Under the pieces are notes generated by a model, which was not told the DNA's origin, did not search any database, and saw nothing but the letters and a program-made list of their open reading frames with translations. A stretch of 64,000 bases of DNA from Rhizobiaceae bacterium (GTDB lineage: Bacteria; Pseudomonadota; Alphaproteobacteria; Rhizobiales; Rhizobiaceae): assembly GCA_023953835.1 (NCBI GenBank), contig JAMLJB010000002.1:1-64000 (forward strand), given 5' to 3'. Shown here piece by piece: positions 52,585 through 61,758 of this stretch (the first letter of the stretch is position 1; the number at the start of each line of letters is the position of its first letter). Position numbers and translations under genes: made by a program.

Positions 52585-53352
52585 CTATCGAATGTAACTC
52601 GCACCATTGAAGTCAAGTGTTGCTCCCGACAGATATCTCGCCTTGCCGGAAGCGAGAAAGACGACCAGATCGCCCAGCTCCTGCGGCTCTGCCCATTCGC
52701 CCATCGCCAATCCCTGGAATATCTTTTCCTTGCCGCCCTGGCTTTTCAAGAAAACTTCCGACATCTGGGTATGAACCAGCCCCGGTGCGATAGTGTAGGC
52801 AAAGATGTTCTCCCGCGCACAACTGTGCGCAATACTTTGCGTGAGCGATTTGACTGCGGCTTTCGACGCGCCATATGCGAGGGCTCCCGGATTGTGGGAT
52901 CCGCGCTGTGCCGCCCAGCTCGACATGGAGACGATGATCCCCCCGCCATTTCCGCGAAAATGACGCACGGCATCGCGAAGCAGCCTGGCCGAAGCCAGAA
53001 CATTGACCTGCAGGGTTTCGTTCCAAACCTCATCCCAGGTTTCGTCATCGGCGTCCACGCTTCCATTCTCAAGCATGATCGCGGCGTTGTTGACGAAGAC
53101 GTCGACCTTGCCCTTCCAGTCGACCGACTGCCGCCACAAATCCTTCGCGGCCGACAGATCGTGAAGATCCGCCCTGACCAGCAATTTGCGTTCATCGGGA
53201 ATGTCCCTGCCGGTTTCCACGGCCCCCGCTTCATCCGATGAATAGTGGATGATCACCGAACCGCCCGCGGCGCCCAGTCCCCGAGCGATTGCCGCGCCAA
53301 TCCCCTTCGACGCTCCGGATACCAGTATAACCTTGCCCTTCAGGTCTTCCAT
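52585..53352 (-). CDS. SDR family oxidoreductase (NGASYxR subgroup, copy C)
   Basis: A 255-aa short-chain dehydrogenase with SGASKGIG, VNNAA, MSSWAAQRG and YGASK, ending NGASYIR. It is the third member of the closely related set in this window (also 13223-13990 and 37057-37827). It lies about 190 bp before gntR and 42 bp after another SDR gene on the same strand. Confidence 0.9.
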   Translation of the reverse strand: MEDLKGKVILVSGASKGIGAAIARGLGAAGGSVIIHYSSDEAGAVETGRDIPDERKLLVRADLHDLSAAKDLWRQSVDWKGKVDVFVNNAAIMLENGSVDADDETWDEVWNETLQVNVLASARLLRDAVRHFRGNGGGIIVSMSSWAAQRGSHNPGALAYGASKAAVKSLTQSIAHSCARENIFAYTIAPGLVHTQMSEVFLKSQGGKEKIFQGLAMGEWAEPQELGDLVVFLASGKARYLSGATLDFNGASYIR

Positions 53353-53394
53353 ATCGGTCTCTATGTCTGCACTCGGTTGGATTGACGAACTTCG

Positions 53395-54159
53395 CTACCC
53401 GACGTTCAGTCCTGTATCGACGGGCAGCAACAGCCCGGTTATTCCGCTCGACAGGTCCGAAGCGAGGAACAGCGCTGCCTTTCCGATTTCGCTTTCCGTC
53501 GCGATGCGGTTCAGCGGCGACTGCGCGGCGAGTTCCTGCAGGGCCTGCTCTTCGGTCCTGCCCGCCTGCTCTGCCCTGAAGCGAAGACGCTCCTTCATTG
53601 CGGTCGTGGCAACCGGTCCGGGCGCCAGGGCATTCACGCGAATATTGTACCGGCCAAGATCGAGCGCCGCGCACTGGACGATCCCCATCACCGAATGCTT
53701 GGATGACGTATAGGCGAGCTGTCGTCCGTGAGGCTCCAGAATGTTGATCGAAGCGGTGGCTATGATCGATCCTCCGTCCTTCATCATCGCAGGAACGGCA
53801 TGCTTGATCGTGGCGGCAACCCCGCGCGAATTCACTGCGAAAACCCTGTCCCACTCTTCGAAGTCGAGGCCGTCCGTCTCGCGCCAGGGAGGAACGATTC
53901 CCGCATTGGCAACGACCACGTCGAGGCGGCCGAATGAACTCACCGAGTGCTGGACCGCAGCCGAAATCTCGCTCTCATTCGTTACATCCGCCACGCGCCC
54001 CGAAAAAGAAGACGGGAGCGACACTCCATCGAGCGCAGCACTCGTATCCAGTACGATCCCGCGCGCGCCATGTTGTGCAAACGTGTCAACGATTGCGCGA
54101 CCGATTCCACGCGCGCCGCCAGTGACCAAGGCGACGTGATCTGCCAGAAGTGCAAGCAC
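53395..54159 (-). CDS. SDR family oxidoreductase
   Basis: A 254-aa short-chain dehydrogenase with TGGARGIG, VANAG and YTSSK, and a C-terminal LLLPVDTGLNVG. The start is a GTG at 54159 with AGGGA upstream. First gene of a minus-strand unit (SDR, SDR, GntR); divergent from the second 2Fe-2S/FAD gene with a GntR-operator-like site between. Confidence 0.9.
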   Translation of the reverse strand: MLALLADHVALVTGGARGIGRAIVDTFAQHGARGIVLDTSAALDGVSLPSSFSGRVADVTNESEISAAVQHSVSSFGRLDVVVANAGIVPPWRETDGLDFEEWDRVFAVNSRGVAATIKHAVPAMMKDGGSIIATASINILEPHGRQLAYTSSKHSVMGIVQCAALDLGRYNIRVNALAPGPVATTAMKERLRFRAEQAGRTEEQALQELAAQSPLNRIATESEIGKAALFLASDLSSGITGLLLPVDTGLNVG

Positions 54160-54283
54160 TTTGTGTCCCTTTCCAAAGTCATGAACTCATAAAAGCGATT
54201 GAAATGGTGTGAGGCCATCGAGAACCGCGCAGCAGAAAATATCGCTGCAATATGCTAATGCCACATGATTGCCAGATTGCCAA

Positions 54284-54294
54284 CTGTCTGACAA
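54284..54294. promoter_or_regulatory. Putative GntR (FCD-type) operator 3
   Basis: CTGTCTGACAA contains a perfect TGTC-T-GACA palindrome and matches TNGTNNNACNA but for the first base. It lies in the 285-bp divergent region between the SDR (54159) and FAD oxidoreductase (54445) starts. Confidence 0.45.
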
Positions 54295-54444
54295 TCGACT
54301 ATCGTGATTTACAGTATCTGGTTGGTGTTCCGAAAGCTCCCCAAAGCGTTGACAGGAACCCGAATAACCGGCTTTGGCGGGCTGCGGGAGGATAAGATCA
54401 GATGGTTGAAATGGGTCTAAATTCCGAGGCTCAAGGCGGTTGAC

Positions 54445-56136
54445 GTGAGCGATCGTGTTCCGTTTACCTTCGATGGTGTATCGCTTGAAGGGCGTTACGG
54501 CGAGAGCCTGGCGGCCGCGTTGATGGGCGCCGGATATACGGATTTCCGACAAACCCGGACGGGCCATGCCAGAAGCATCTTCTGCGGCATGGGCGTTTGC
54601 CAGGATTGCCTCGTCAATGTCGACGGCAAGCCGAACCAGCGCGCCTGCATGACCAAGCTGGAGAAGTCCGTCAGCGTGGAAAGCGAGATATTCGGACGCC
54701 CCCTGCCCGCGGTAGCCGAAGGTCAGCCGTTCAAGCTTATCGACGATGTGCCGGAGGAATCTCCCGAAGTACTGGTGATCGGCGCGGGACCCGGAGGCCT
54801 TTCCGCGGCCATCGCCGCGCGCCGCTCCGGCGCACGCGTCGTGGTTGCCGATGAGCGCCCGGCACCCGGCGGTCAATATTTCAAGCAGGTGCTGGTCGAT
54901 GGGCGCGATGTCGCGCCTCCCGACAGGCAGCATCTCGAAGGCCGGCGGCTGATCGAGACCGCCCTGAAACTGGGCGTCGAGATCCGCAACAATATGGATG
55001 TGTGGGGCGCCTTTGGACCGAACGATCTCGTTGCGACGGAAGCGGGATTTATCCGCCGCTTCAGCCCGCAGCGGCTGGTCGTCGCCACCGGCGCCTACGA
55101 ACGGGGAGTGCCGGTGCCCGGCTGGACGCTGCCCGGCGTCATGACGACCGGCGCGGCGCAAACGCTCTGGCGCAGCTATCGACGCCTGCCGGGTGCGCGA
55201 ATCCTGATTGCCGGAAACGGTCCGTTGAACATGCAGGTCGCCAGCGAGTTGAAAGACGGCGGGGCGGAGATCGCCGGCGTTGTCGAGCTTGCAGAGATGC
55301 CGCTGCTGAAATCGATTTCGGCCTTGTCGCGGATGGCTGCCGCTGCTCCGCGCCTCGTAAGAGACGGCCTCCGCTATCGGTCCCGGCTTTCGGACGTACC
55401 CATTGTCTATGGTTCCGCCATCACCCGGATAGCGCCTTCGGAAAACGGCTTGACCGTGCAGGTCTCCAGCTATCCCGACGCAGGAAAGACCGGAACACGG
55501 ACGTTTGAGGTCGACACTGTCTGCCTTGGGTACGGGTTCCAGCCATCCAATGAAATCCTGCGGGCGCTCGGTTGCGAACATGTCTTCGACTCGCAGCGCG
55601 GACAGTTCGTGGCCGTGCTCGACGACAAGTGCAGGACGAGCGTCGAGAATGTCTACAGCCTCGGCGATTGCACCGGGCTCGGCGGCGCGCGGGTAGCTCT
55701 GAGCAATGGCCGGATCGCCGGCTGGGCCGTTGCCGAAGATCTCGGCCACGCCCCTCCCCCATCGAATGAACTGGATCAAGAGAGGCGCAACCTTTCCAGA
55801 CATCAGCGCTTCCAGGCTGCTCTGTGGGAGCTTTATGCCGCGCCACGCCCGAAAATCGACCTTGCTTCCCCGGACACCATCGTGTGCCGCTGCGAGGAAG
55901 TGACGGTTAGCCAGATTCAGGACGTTCTCAAATCGGAAAACCCTTCGATCGGGGATTTGAAGCGCGCGACGCGCGCGGGAATGGGCTCCTGCCAGGGACG
56001 CTATTGCGGCCCGATACTGTCCGAACTGGTTGCGGCAAGCAAAGGGCAACCCCCCGACGACTCCGTTCGTTTCGCGCCGCGAATGCCGGTCAAGCCTGTC
56101 TGCATCGCGGATATCGCACGGATAGCAAAGCCATGA
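54445..56136 (+). CDS. 2Fe-2S/FAD oxidoreductase (opine/hydroxyproline dehydrogenase alpha-subunit-like), module 2
   Basis: A 563-aa relative of the protein at 32790-34517 with the same domain order: N-terminal 2Fe-2S domain (IFCGMGVCQDC, Cys47, Cys52, Cys55 and Cys68 in RACMT), FAD/NAD(P) Rossmann domains (VLVIGAGPGGLSAAI near 110) and C-terminal VCRCEE with MGSCQGRYCG. It starts at a GTG. The DAO-type subunit gene follows with a 4-bp overlap, the classic order of opine oxidase or cyanide-synthase-like heteromers. Electrons probably enter the respiratory chain. Confidence 0.92.
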   Translation: MSDRVPFTFDGVSLEGRYGESLAAALMGAGYTDFRQTRTGHARSIFCGMGVCQDCLVNVDGKPNQRACMTKLEKSVSVESEIFGRPLPAVAEGQPFKLIDDVPEESPEVLVIGAGPGGLSAAIAARRSGARVVVADERPAPGGQYFKQVLVDGRDVAPPDRQHLEGRRLIETALKLGVEIRNNMDVWGAFGPNDLVATEAGFIRRFSPQRLVVATGAYERGVPVPGWTLPGVMTTGAAQTLWRSYRRLPGARILIAGNGPLNMQVASELKDGGAEIAGVVELAEMPLLKSISALSRMAAAAPRLVRDGLRYRSRLSDVPIVYGSAITRIAPSENGLTVQVSSYPDAGKTGTRTFEVDTVCLGYGFQPSNEILRALGCEHVFDSQRGQFVAVLDDKCRTSVENVYSLGDCTGLGGARVALSNGRIAGWAVAEDLGHAPPPSNELDQERRNLSRHQRFQAALWELYAAPRPKIDLASPDTIVCRCEEVTVSQIQDVLKSENPSIGDLKRATRAGMGSCQGRYCGPILSELVAASKGQPPDDSVRFAPRMPVKPVCIADIARIAKP

Positions 56137-57314
56137 CCGGGCCGACCGGAACGGAACCGACCGTTGCCCATCCGGATTTGCCGGAGATTGGCATCCTCAT
56201 CATTGGCGGCGGCATCGTCGGCTCGTGCCTGGCGGGTTTCCTCGCAAAAGAGGGTCTGGATGTCGCAGTCGTCGATTCAGGCTGGGCAGGCGGCACGACG
56301 GCAAATGCGGGCAGCCTGCATGTCCAGATGCAAAGCATTTTCCTGCAACGGTTTCCCCACCTCGTGCACCGGCTCGAGGCGTCACTTGGCCTCTACAAGA
56401 GCGCGGCGGCTTACTGGTCCGATTTTCAGAAGGAACTCGGCGCCGATTGCGAGGTCAAGGTCAATGGCGGCCTGATGATTGCCGAGAACCAGGAGCAGCT
56501 CGACTTCCTTGCGAAGAAGGCGAAGCGCGAAGCCGAGCTTGGCCTTGAAGTCGACGTTCTCGACCGCGCAAGTCTGGACCGCATCGCGCCTTATCTCGGT
56601 CCGGCGGTCATAGGAGCGGAACTGTGCGCGCATGAGGGAAAAGTCAATCCGCTGCTTGCCAACAAGGCCATCCGCGCATGGGGAAAGACCCATGGGGCCG
56701 TCCGCCTTGCCGAAGAGCGCGTCCTCCAGCTGACAGCCGACAAGGCCGGGTTTCGAGCGACCACCGCGCGCGGGCAGATCAAGGCGGGCAAGGTGGTGCT
56801 GGCGGCAGGCTATGAGAGCATGGCGCTGGCCGCCCAGCTGGGCGTTCACGTACCAACCCGCGCCGACCCGCTGCACATGAATATCACCGAAGGAACGGCG
56901 CCGTTCATCACGCATCTGGTTCAGCACGCCAACCGCCCGATCACGCTGAAACAGCTCGGCAGCGGGCAGGCCGTCATCGGCGGCGGATGGCCGGCAGAGC
57001 TTGGCGCACCGGGCAGGATTCCGGTCGTGAAACTGTCCAGCATGGTGGGGAACCTGTCGCTCGCGCAGCACATCATTCCGCAGCTGTCGCCCCTGCGTGT
57101 CATACGCACCTGGGCAGGCATCAATACGGGTGTCGACGGATGCGGCGTCATCGGCGCGGCTCCGTCGGTTTCCGGGCTGTATTTCGCTATTCCGGGCGAT
57201 GCCGGCTACACACTCGGCCCGCTGACCGCGCGGCTGGCGGCGGATTGCATACAGGGTCGCGCACCCGGCGAGGACATTTCGTCATGTGATCCGGATCGTT
57301 TCACGGCGATATAG
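56133..57314 (+). CDS. FAD-dependent oxidoreductase, DAO family (beta subunit-like), module 2
   Basis: A 393-aa flavoprotein with ILIIGGGIVGSCLAGFLAKEG, TTANAGSLHVQ and the C-terminal ITLKQLGSGQAVIGGGWPA block. It is a relative of the enzyme at 26731-27867. The ATG overlaps the TGA of the 2Fe-2S/FAD gene, so the two probably form one complex that oxidises an amine or amino acid. No membrane anchor is visible. Confidence 0.92.
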   Translation: MTGPTGTEPTVAHPDLPEIGILIIGGGIVGSCLAGFLAKEGLDVAVVDSGWAGGTTANAGSLHVQMQSIFLQRFPHLVHRLEASLGLYKSAAAYWSDFQKELGADCEVKVNGGLMIAENQEQLDFLAKKAKREAELGLEVDVLDRASLDRIAPYLGPAVIGAELCAHEGKVNPLLANKAIRAWGKTHGAVRLAEERVLQLTADKAGFRATTARGQIKAGKVVLAAGYESMALAAQLGVHVPTRADPLHMNITEGTAPFITHLVQHANRPITLKQLGSGQAVIGGGWPAELGAPGRIPVVKLSSMVGNLSLAQHIIPQLSPLRVIRTWAGINTGVDGCGVIGAAPSVSGLYFAIPGDAGYTLGPLTARLAADCIQGRAPGEDISSCDPDRFTAI

Positions 57315-57317
57315 CTG

Positions 57318-58601
57318 ATGCAGGCCAAGTCGTCCCACACCGAAACGGGTCCCGCGGCAAAGCCGCAGTTGCGAGGTTGGGGCGCCGGTGCGCTCGACAG
57401 CGAAGCCGCGCGTTTGAAGCGCCGGTATCCAACGATTGCAGATCTCGAAAAGAAGGCTGCGCGCCGAATTCCGCGCTTTGCCTTCGACTATGTCGACAGC
57501 GGCGTCGGCGACGACAAGGCGCTCATCCGCAACAGAGCGGCCATGGATGCAATCGAAATCGTGCCGCGCTACGGCATCGACATGAAAGCGGTTTCGACCG
57601 ATGTGACGCTTTTCGGTCGATCCTATTCGATGCCGGTTGGCGTCTCGCCCCTCGGCATGACCGGCCTTATCTGGCCGCTTGCCGATGCGATGATTGCGCG
57701 TGCCGCCCAAAAGGCGCGCATACCTTACGTTCTTTCGACCGTTTCCAACGTTCCGATGGAGACCATCGCCCGGATCGCGCCGGATGTGTTCTGGTTTCAA
57801 CTCTATGCAGTCCCTCACGATGACTTCAAGGTTTCGATAGACCTTGCGCGGCGCGCCGAAGCGCTTGGCGCGCACGCACTTGTGCTGACACTCGATACGC
57901 CTGCTCGCCAGAAGCGCGTGCGTGATGTGCGCAACGGGCTTGTGGTGCCCTTCAGGCCGAGCATGAGAACGGTTATCGACGTTGCGAAGGCGCCGTTGTG
58001 GGCTCTGGCCACCTTGCGCCAAGGACAGCCGAAATTCGCCAACTTCGCTCCATATCTCGAAGCCGGCGCCAGTGCGGCCGATAGCGCCAGATATGTCTAC
58101 GAAAAGATGGCCGGCGCAATCACCTGGGAACTCGTTGCGCGGATGCGCGATATCTGGAAGGGACCCTTGATCGTCAAGGGGGTGCAGCATCCCGACGATG
58201 TCGAACAAGCCGCCGGCATCGGACTGAATGGCGTCATATTGTCGAACCATGGCGGACGTCAGTTCGACGCGGCGCCGGCGGCCATAGACGTGCTGCCGGC
58301 CATAAAGGCGCGAACCGGAAAGAAGCTGACCATAATGGCGGACGGCTCCGCGCGATCGGGACTCGACGTCTTGCGATATCTCGCCCTTGGCGCCGACTTC
58401 ACCTTTGCCGGGCGGGCATTCCTGCTCGGCGCAGCGGCGATTGGCGAGAAGGGTCCTCACCATGTCGCGACCATGTTTCAGGAGGAGTTGCGCGGCGTGC
58501 TGGCGCAAAGCGGCGCAACGAACCCCGCAGGAGCAACCACGCTGACGGTCCGCCATCCCGGCGCTCTTTCATTCCCGCCATCGCGGCGCAAAGCGCTCTA
58601 G
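57318..58601 (+). CDS. FMN-dependent alpha-hydroxyacid dehydrogenase (L-lactate dehydrogenase/glycolate oxidase family)
   Basis: A 427-aa TIM-barrel flavoprotein with FDYVDSGVGDD, the SPLGMTGLIWP region and the signature LSNHGGRQFDAAPA (His active-site base and Arg), plus DGSARSGLDVLRYLALGA. The family oxidises L-lactate, glycolate, mandelate or other 2-hydroxy acids to 2-oxo acids. It lies 3 bp after the DAO gene and so belongs to the same operon. It overlaps the end of the convergent TRAP dctM gene by 4 bp. Confidence 0.92.
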   Translation: MQAKSSHTETGPAAKPQLRGWGAGALDSEAARLKRRYPTIADLEKKAARRIPRFAFDYVDSGVGDDKALIRNRAAMDAIEIVPRYGIDMKAVSTDVTLFGRSYSMPVGVSPLGMTGLIWPLADAMIARAAQKARIPYVLSTVSNVPMETIARIAPDVFWFQLYAVPHDDFKVSIDLARRAEALGAHALVLTLDTPARQKRVRDVRNGLVVPFRPSMRTVIDVAKAPLWALATLRQGQPKFANFAPYLEAGASAADSARYVYEKMAGAITWELVARMRDIWKGPLIVKGVQHPDDVEQAAGIGLNGVILSNHGGRQFDAAPAAIDVLPAIKARTGKKLTIMADGSARSGLDVLRYLALGADFTFAGRAFLLGAAAIGEKGPHHVATMFQEELRGVLAQSGATNPAGATTLTVRHPGALSFPPSRRKAL

Positions 58602-59875
58602 AAACCGCTCAGCCGCGGGAGAAACAACACCGTTTCAGGAAAGTAGGTGACGATCAGCAGAACGACCGTCATCATGGCCCACATTGAGTACACGTGGCGC
58701 GTCACAGCCGAGATCGGGCGCCCCGCCACCATCGCCGATACGAAAAGCGTTCCGCCAAAGGGCGGCGTGATCATGGCGATCACGCTGTTGAACACGAAAA
58801 CCACGGCAACATGGACCGGGTTCAGCCCGTATGACTGCGCGACTTCGATGAATATCGGGCTGAGGAGAAGGATCATGGCGAAACTCTCCATCGGCATGCC
58901 GAAGATCATCAGGAAGATGTTCATCAGGAGCAGGAATACCCACGGACGATCGATGTTGCCCACAAACCAGGATGCGACAAGTTCGGGAACGCCCTCGGTG
59001 GCCATCAGCCAGTTGAAAATCATCGCGCCGCCCACGAGAAACATGATCCCCGAGGAGATTGCGCCGGCCCTCAAAACGATGCCGGGTATTTGATTGAGCT
59101 TCAGTTCTCCATACACGAAATAGCCGACGAGCCCTGTATAGAAGACCGCCACCGCCGCGGCTTCCGTCGGCGTGAAAAGGCCGGAGAAGATACCGCCGCT
59201 GATGACCACGCCGAGGCCGAGCGCAGGCAATGCGTTCACGAAAGTCCTGCCGACTTCCTGAATGCTGAAACTCTGGGTTGCCGCATAGTTCGGACCTCCC
59301 TTCCTGGCATGCCGCCATGCGAGCCAGAGAAGTCCGGGAACGAGCAGGAGACCGGGAAAGACACCTCCCAGAAAGAGTGCCGAAACAGACAGGTTGTTTG
59401 TCACGGCGATCAACACCAGCATCGTGCTTGGCGGAAGGATCTGGGCGAGCGTGCCGGCCGTCGCGATGAGCGCTGCAGAGAAGTCGATATTGTATTTTCG
59501 ACGCTTCATTTCCGGCAGAAGGGCCGCAGACACGGCAGCCGTATCGGCGCTTCCCGACCCCGACATTGCGGCAAGGGCCGTTGCGGCAAGAACGGCCACC
59601 ATCATCAGGCTGCCCGTAACCCAACCGACAAGGGCCATTGCGAAATCGATGATGCGGCGGGCCAGCCCGCCCGCCTCCATCAGCATTCCCGTCAGGAGAA
59701 AAAAGGAGATGGCCATCAATGTGTAATTGTTCAGGCCCGCGAAGAACCTGTGCGCGATGACGACCAGGGGAAGGTCCGATTGAATCACCGCGCCGAGGGC
59801 GGCGAGTCCAAACACGAAAGCGACCGGCACTCCGATAAGGATGAAGAAGAAGAAACCAACGCCGAGGACGATCAC
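58598..59875 (-). CDS. dctM: TRAP transporter large permease subunit (second system)
   Basis: A 425-aa membrane protein with about 12 hydrophobic spans and the DctM-type core (MSGSGSADTAAVSAALLPEM, ILPPSTMLVLIAVTN). It starts at a GTG at 59875 that overlaps the dctQ stop. Together with dctP and dctQ it forms a second importer, distinct from the one at 8.8-11.9 kb. Confidence 0.93.
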   Translation of the reverse strand: MIVLGVGFFFFILIGVPVAFVFGLAALGAVIQSDLPLVVIAHRFFAGLNNYTLMAISFFLLTGMLMEAGGLARRIIDFAMALVGWVTGSLMMVAVLAATALAAMSGSGSADTAAVSAALLPEMKRRKYNIDFSAALIATAGTLAQILPPSTMLVLIAVTNNLSVSALFLGGVFPGLLLVPGLLWLAWRHARKGGPNYAATQSFSIQEVGRTFVNALPALGLGVVISGGIFSGLFTPTEAAAVAVFYTGLVGYFVYGELKLNQIPGIVLRAGAISSGIMFLVGGAMIFNWLMATEGVPELVASWFVGNIDRPWVFLLLMNIFLMIFGMPMESFAMILLLSPIFIEVAQSYGLNPVHVAVVFVFNSVIAMITPPFGGTLFVSAMVAGRPISAVTRHVYSMWAMMTVVLLIVTYFPETVLFLPRLSGF

Positions 59876-60387
59876 GACAGTTCCTCTTCATTGCCGGGAA
59901 ATGGGTCGTTCCACTTTTCGAAGACCTGAAGAACGATCTCAAGGCACAACAGGGTCATGCCAATCGGAAGGGCAATGAAGATGGGCCACATCGGCATCTG
60001 GAGGACCGGCGATGTCTGGCGAAATCCGCCTTCGGTCAGAATGACGCCGCCGTAAAAGAGAACCCCTACGAGCAGGATTCCCAAAATGGCGATGACGACG
60101 CTCATGGCGCGGGCAAGGCGGAGTCCGAGGTGCCGTGTGAAGGTATCGAGTGCGAACATCGAGCCATGTCGCAATGCGACGCTGGCGCCGATTGTCGTGA
60201 GCCATATCTGCGCAAACGTCGCCGTTTCGACGGAATGACTGATTGTTATGTTGAGGTATCGGCCGACGACCTCAAGCATCACCGACACGACCATGAAGGC
60301 GAATATCAAAACGACAGCGTAGTCCGTCAGGCGCCGCACCCACGAGACGACCGACTTGAGGGGCATCCGATGATCGTTTGAGGCCAT
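59872..60387 (-). CDS. dctQ: TRAP transporter small permease subunit (second system)
   Basis: A 171-aa membrane protein with four hydrophobic spans and EVVGRYLNITISHSVETA. The ATG at 60387 is 5 bp after the dctP stop, and the gene overlaps dctM by 4 bp, so this operon is tightly packed, unlike the first TRAP operon with its hairpin spacer. Confidence 0.92.
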   Translation of the reverse strand: MASNDHRMPLKSVVSWVRRLTDYAVVLIFAFMVVSVMLEVVGRYLNITISHSVETATFAQIWLTTIGASVALRHGSMFALDTFTRHLGLRLARAMSVVIAILGILLVGVLFYGGVILTEGGFRQTSPVLQMPMWPIFIALPIGMTLLCLEIVLQVFEKWNDPFPGNEEELS

Positions 60388-60392
60388 GAGCT

Positions 60393-61370
60393 TCAGTTCG
60401 ATACGATGAGACCGAGCAGCTCTTTTTCCGTGTCAGTCTTCAAGAACTCGTCGTAGACCTTTTTCGAGGCTTCGCGGAAGGGCGCGGCATCGAGCGTGGT
60501 CACAGTAACACCCGCTTCCTTCAACTTGCCAAGCATCTCCTCATCGCTCTTGCGATAGCGAACGAAATGTTCGCTGCCGGTCTCGCGCCCGATCTTGCTC
60601 AACAATGCCTTCTGCTCATCCGGCAGGGCCTGGTACGTGTCTTCGCGCATGATGATGCAGTTCGAGTAGAACAACCAGTTGACCAGCGCCCAATAGGGAG
60701 CAACCTCGTAAAATTTCTCGGTGTAATAGTTGGTATTGGCGGCGTCGCCGCCATCGACCACTCCGGTTTGCAGCGACGAATAAACCTCGGTGTAGGCAAT
60801 TGCCGTCGCATTGGCGCCGAAGGCGTTGAACGTTGCCACATGAACCGGGTTCTGGACGGTGCGAATCTTGCGGCCGCGCAGCCCTTCGAATGAATTGAGC
60901 GGCTCACGGGTCATGATCTGGCGCGAGCCCGAGGTGAGCATTCCAAGCACCCGAATGTTCTTCTCGGCCGCCTTTTCGGTTATCCTGTCAAGCAACTCGC
61001 CCTGCGCAACCTTTGTGTAGTGGTCCCAGTCACGGAAAGCGAACGGCATATTCAGGACGTTCATTTCCGGAACCCAGTTGGCCAGCGTCGCGGCGCTCGG
61101 CACGGAAATATCGATGGTTCCGAGCAGCACGCCCTCGATCGCATCCACCTCGCCGCCAAGCTGCGCCGATGGGAAGATCTCGATCTCATATTCGCCGTTC
61201 GTAGCTGTCTTGACTTTCTCGGCAAACGACAGGGCCGTCTGGTGATTGGGATCGCTTGTCGGCGAAAAGTGCGCGAAGCGATATTTTGTTGCGGCCATTG
61301 CCGAGCCGCTATTGTGGCTCGAAGCCAGCGCCAGCACGGAGGCGCCAATCAGCACTTGACGTCTATTCAC
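60393..61370 (-). CDS. dctP: TRAP transporter substrate-binding protein (second system)
   Basis: A 325-aa periplasmic protein with the N-terminal signal NRRQVLIGASVLALASS, RFAHFSPTSDPNHQTALSF, and GLRGRKIRTVQNPVHV carrying the ligand-carboxylate arginine. The start is a GTG at 61370 with GGGGGAG 7 bp upstream. A GntR-operator-like site lies about 130 bp upstream. Confidence 0.92.
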   Translation of the reverse strand: MNRRQVLIGASVLALASSHNSGSAMAATKYRFAHFSPTSDPNHQTALSFAEKVKTATNGEYEIEIFPSAQLGGEVDAIEGVLLGTIDISVPSAATLANWVPEMNVLNMPFAFRDWDHYTKVAQGELLDRITEKAAEKNIRVLGMLTSGSRQIMTREPLNSFEGLRGRKIRTVQNPVHVATFNAFGANATAIAYTEVYSSLQTGVVDGGDAANTNYYTEKFYEVAPYWALVNWLFYSNCIIMREDTYQALPDEQKALLSKIGRETGSEHFVRYRKSDEEMLGKLKEAGVTVTTLDAAPFREASKKVYDEFLKTDTEKELLGLIVSN

Positions 61371-61758
61371 CGGTCAACTCCCCCTTTTCGTGAGGCGCAG
61401 GCTTGCAAACTGTTATGAGATGGCAATGCGCTCGTCGCCTCATTACGTTTCCAATGCAACTTTCACCGAATTGAAAAACTGTGTCAACCTGATTGTCGAT
61501 TGTCCTACATTCTGATTTGCACAGATTTGAAATTCGTCAACGCCATACGGCAGATACGCGAGTCGCAACGAAGCACGAATGAGGTCATTGCTCCTCGGAC
61601 GGGGCAGCCGGCTAATTGGGAAAACGAGGCATGGCAGGGGCAGAGGTGAACTTCCGCGCGACGCCCCACTTCTGACGCCGGCCCGATGGCGCACAAGGCA
61701 GGCGTGCGCCTGCGCGATTTCGGCCAGCCTACGATTTCGTCCTAGTTCCGTCTCACCC
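61371..61758. other. Intergenic region upstream of second dctP (388 bp)
   Basis: It contains the GntR-operator-like site at 61500-61510. The rest (about 61560-61758) shows no convincing gene; short frames are shadows. Confidence 0.55.
61500..61510. promoter_or_regulatory. Putative GntR (FCD-type) operator 4
   Basis: TTGTCCTACAT matches TNGTNNNACNA except for the last base. A nearby TTGTCGATTG (61493-61502) may be a half-site. It lies upstream of the second TRAP operon. Confidence 0.4.

Noticed and set aside
54187..56049. 620-codon open frame on the minus strand
   Set aside because: Antisense to the 2Fe-2S/FAD oxidoreductase, whose motifs are all present on the plus strand; low-complexity Arg/His-rich translation.
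32790..57314. Hydrogen cyanide synthase (hcnABC)
   Set aside because: The domain order is similar, but the family also covers opine, proline and sarcosine dehydrogenases. Catabolic context and split or fused subunits do not support cyanide production.
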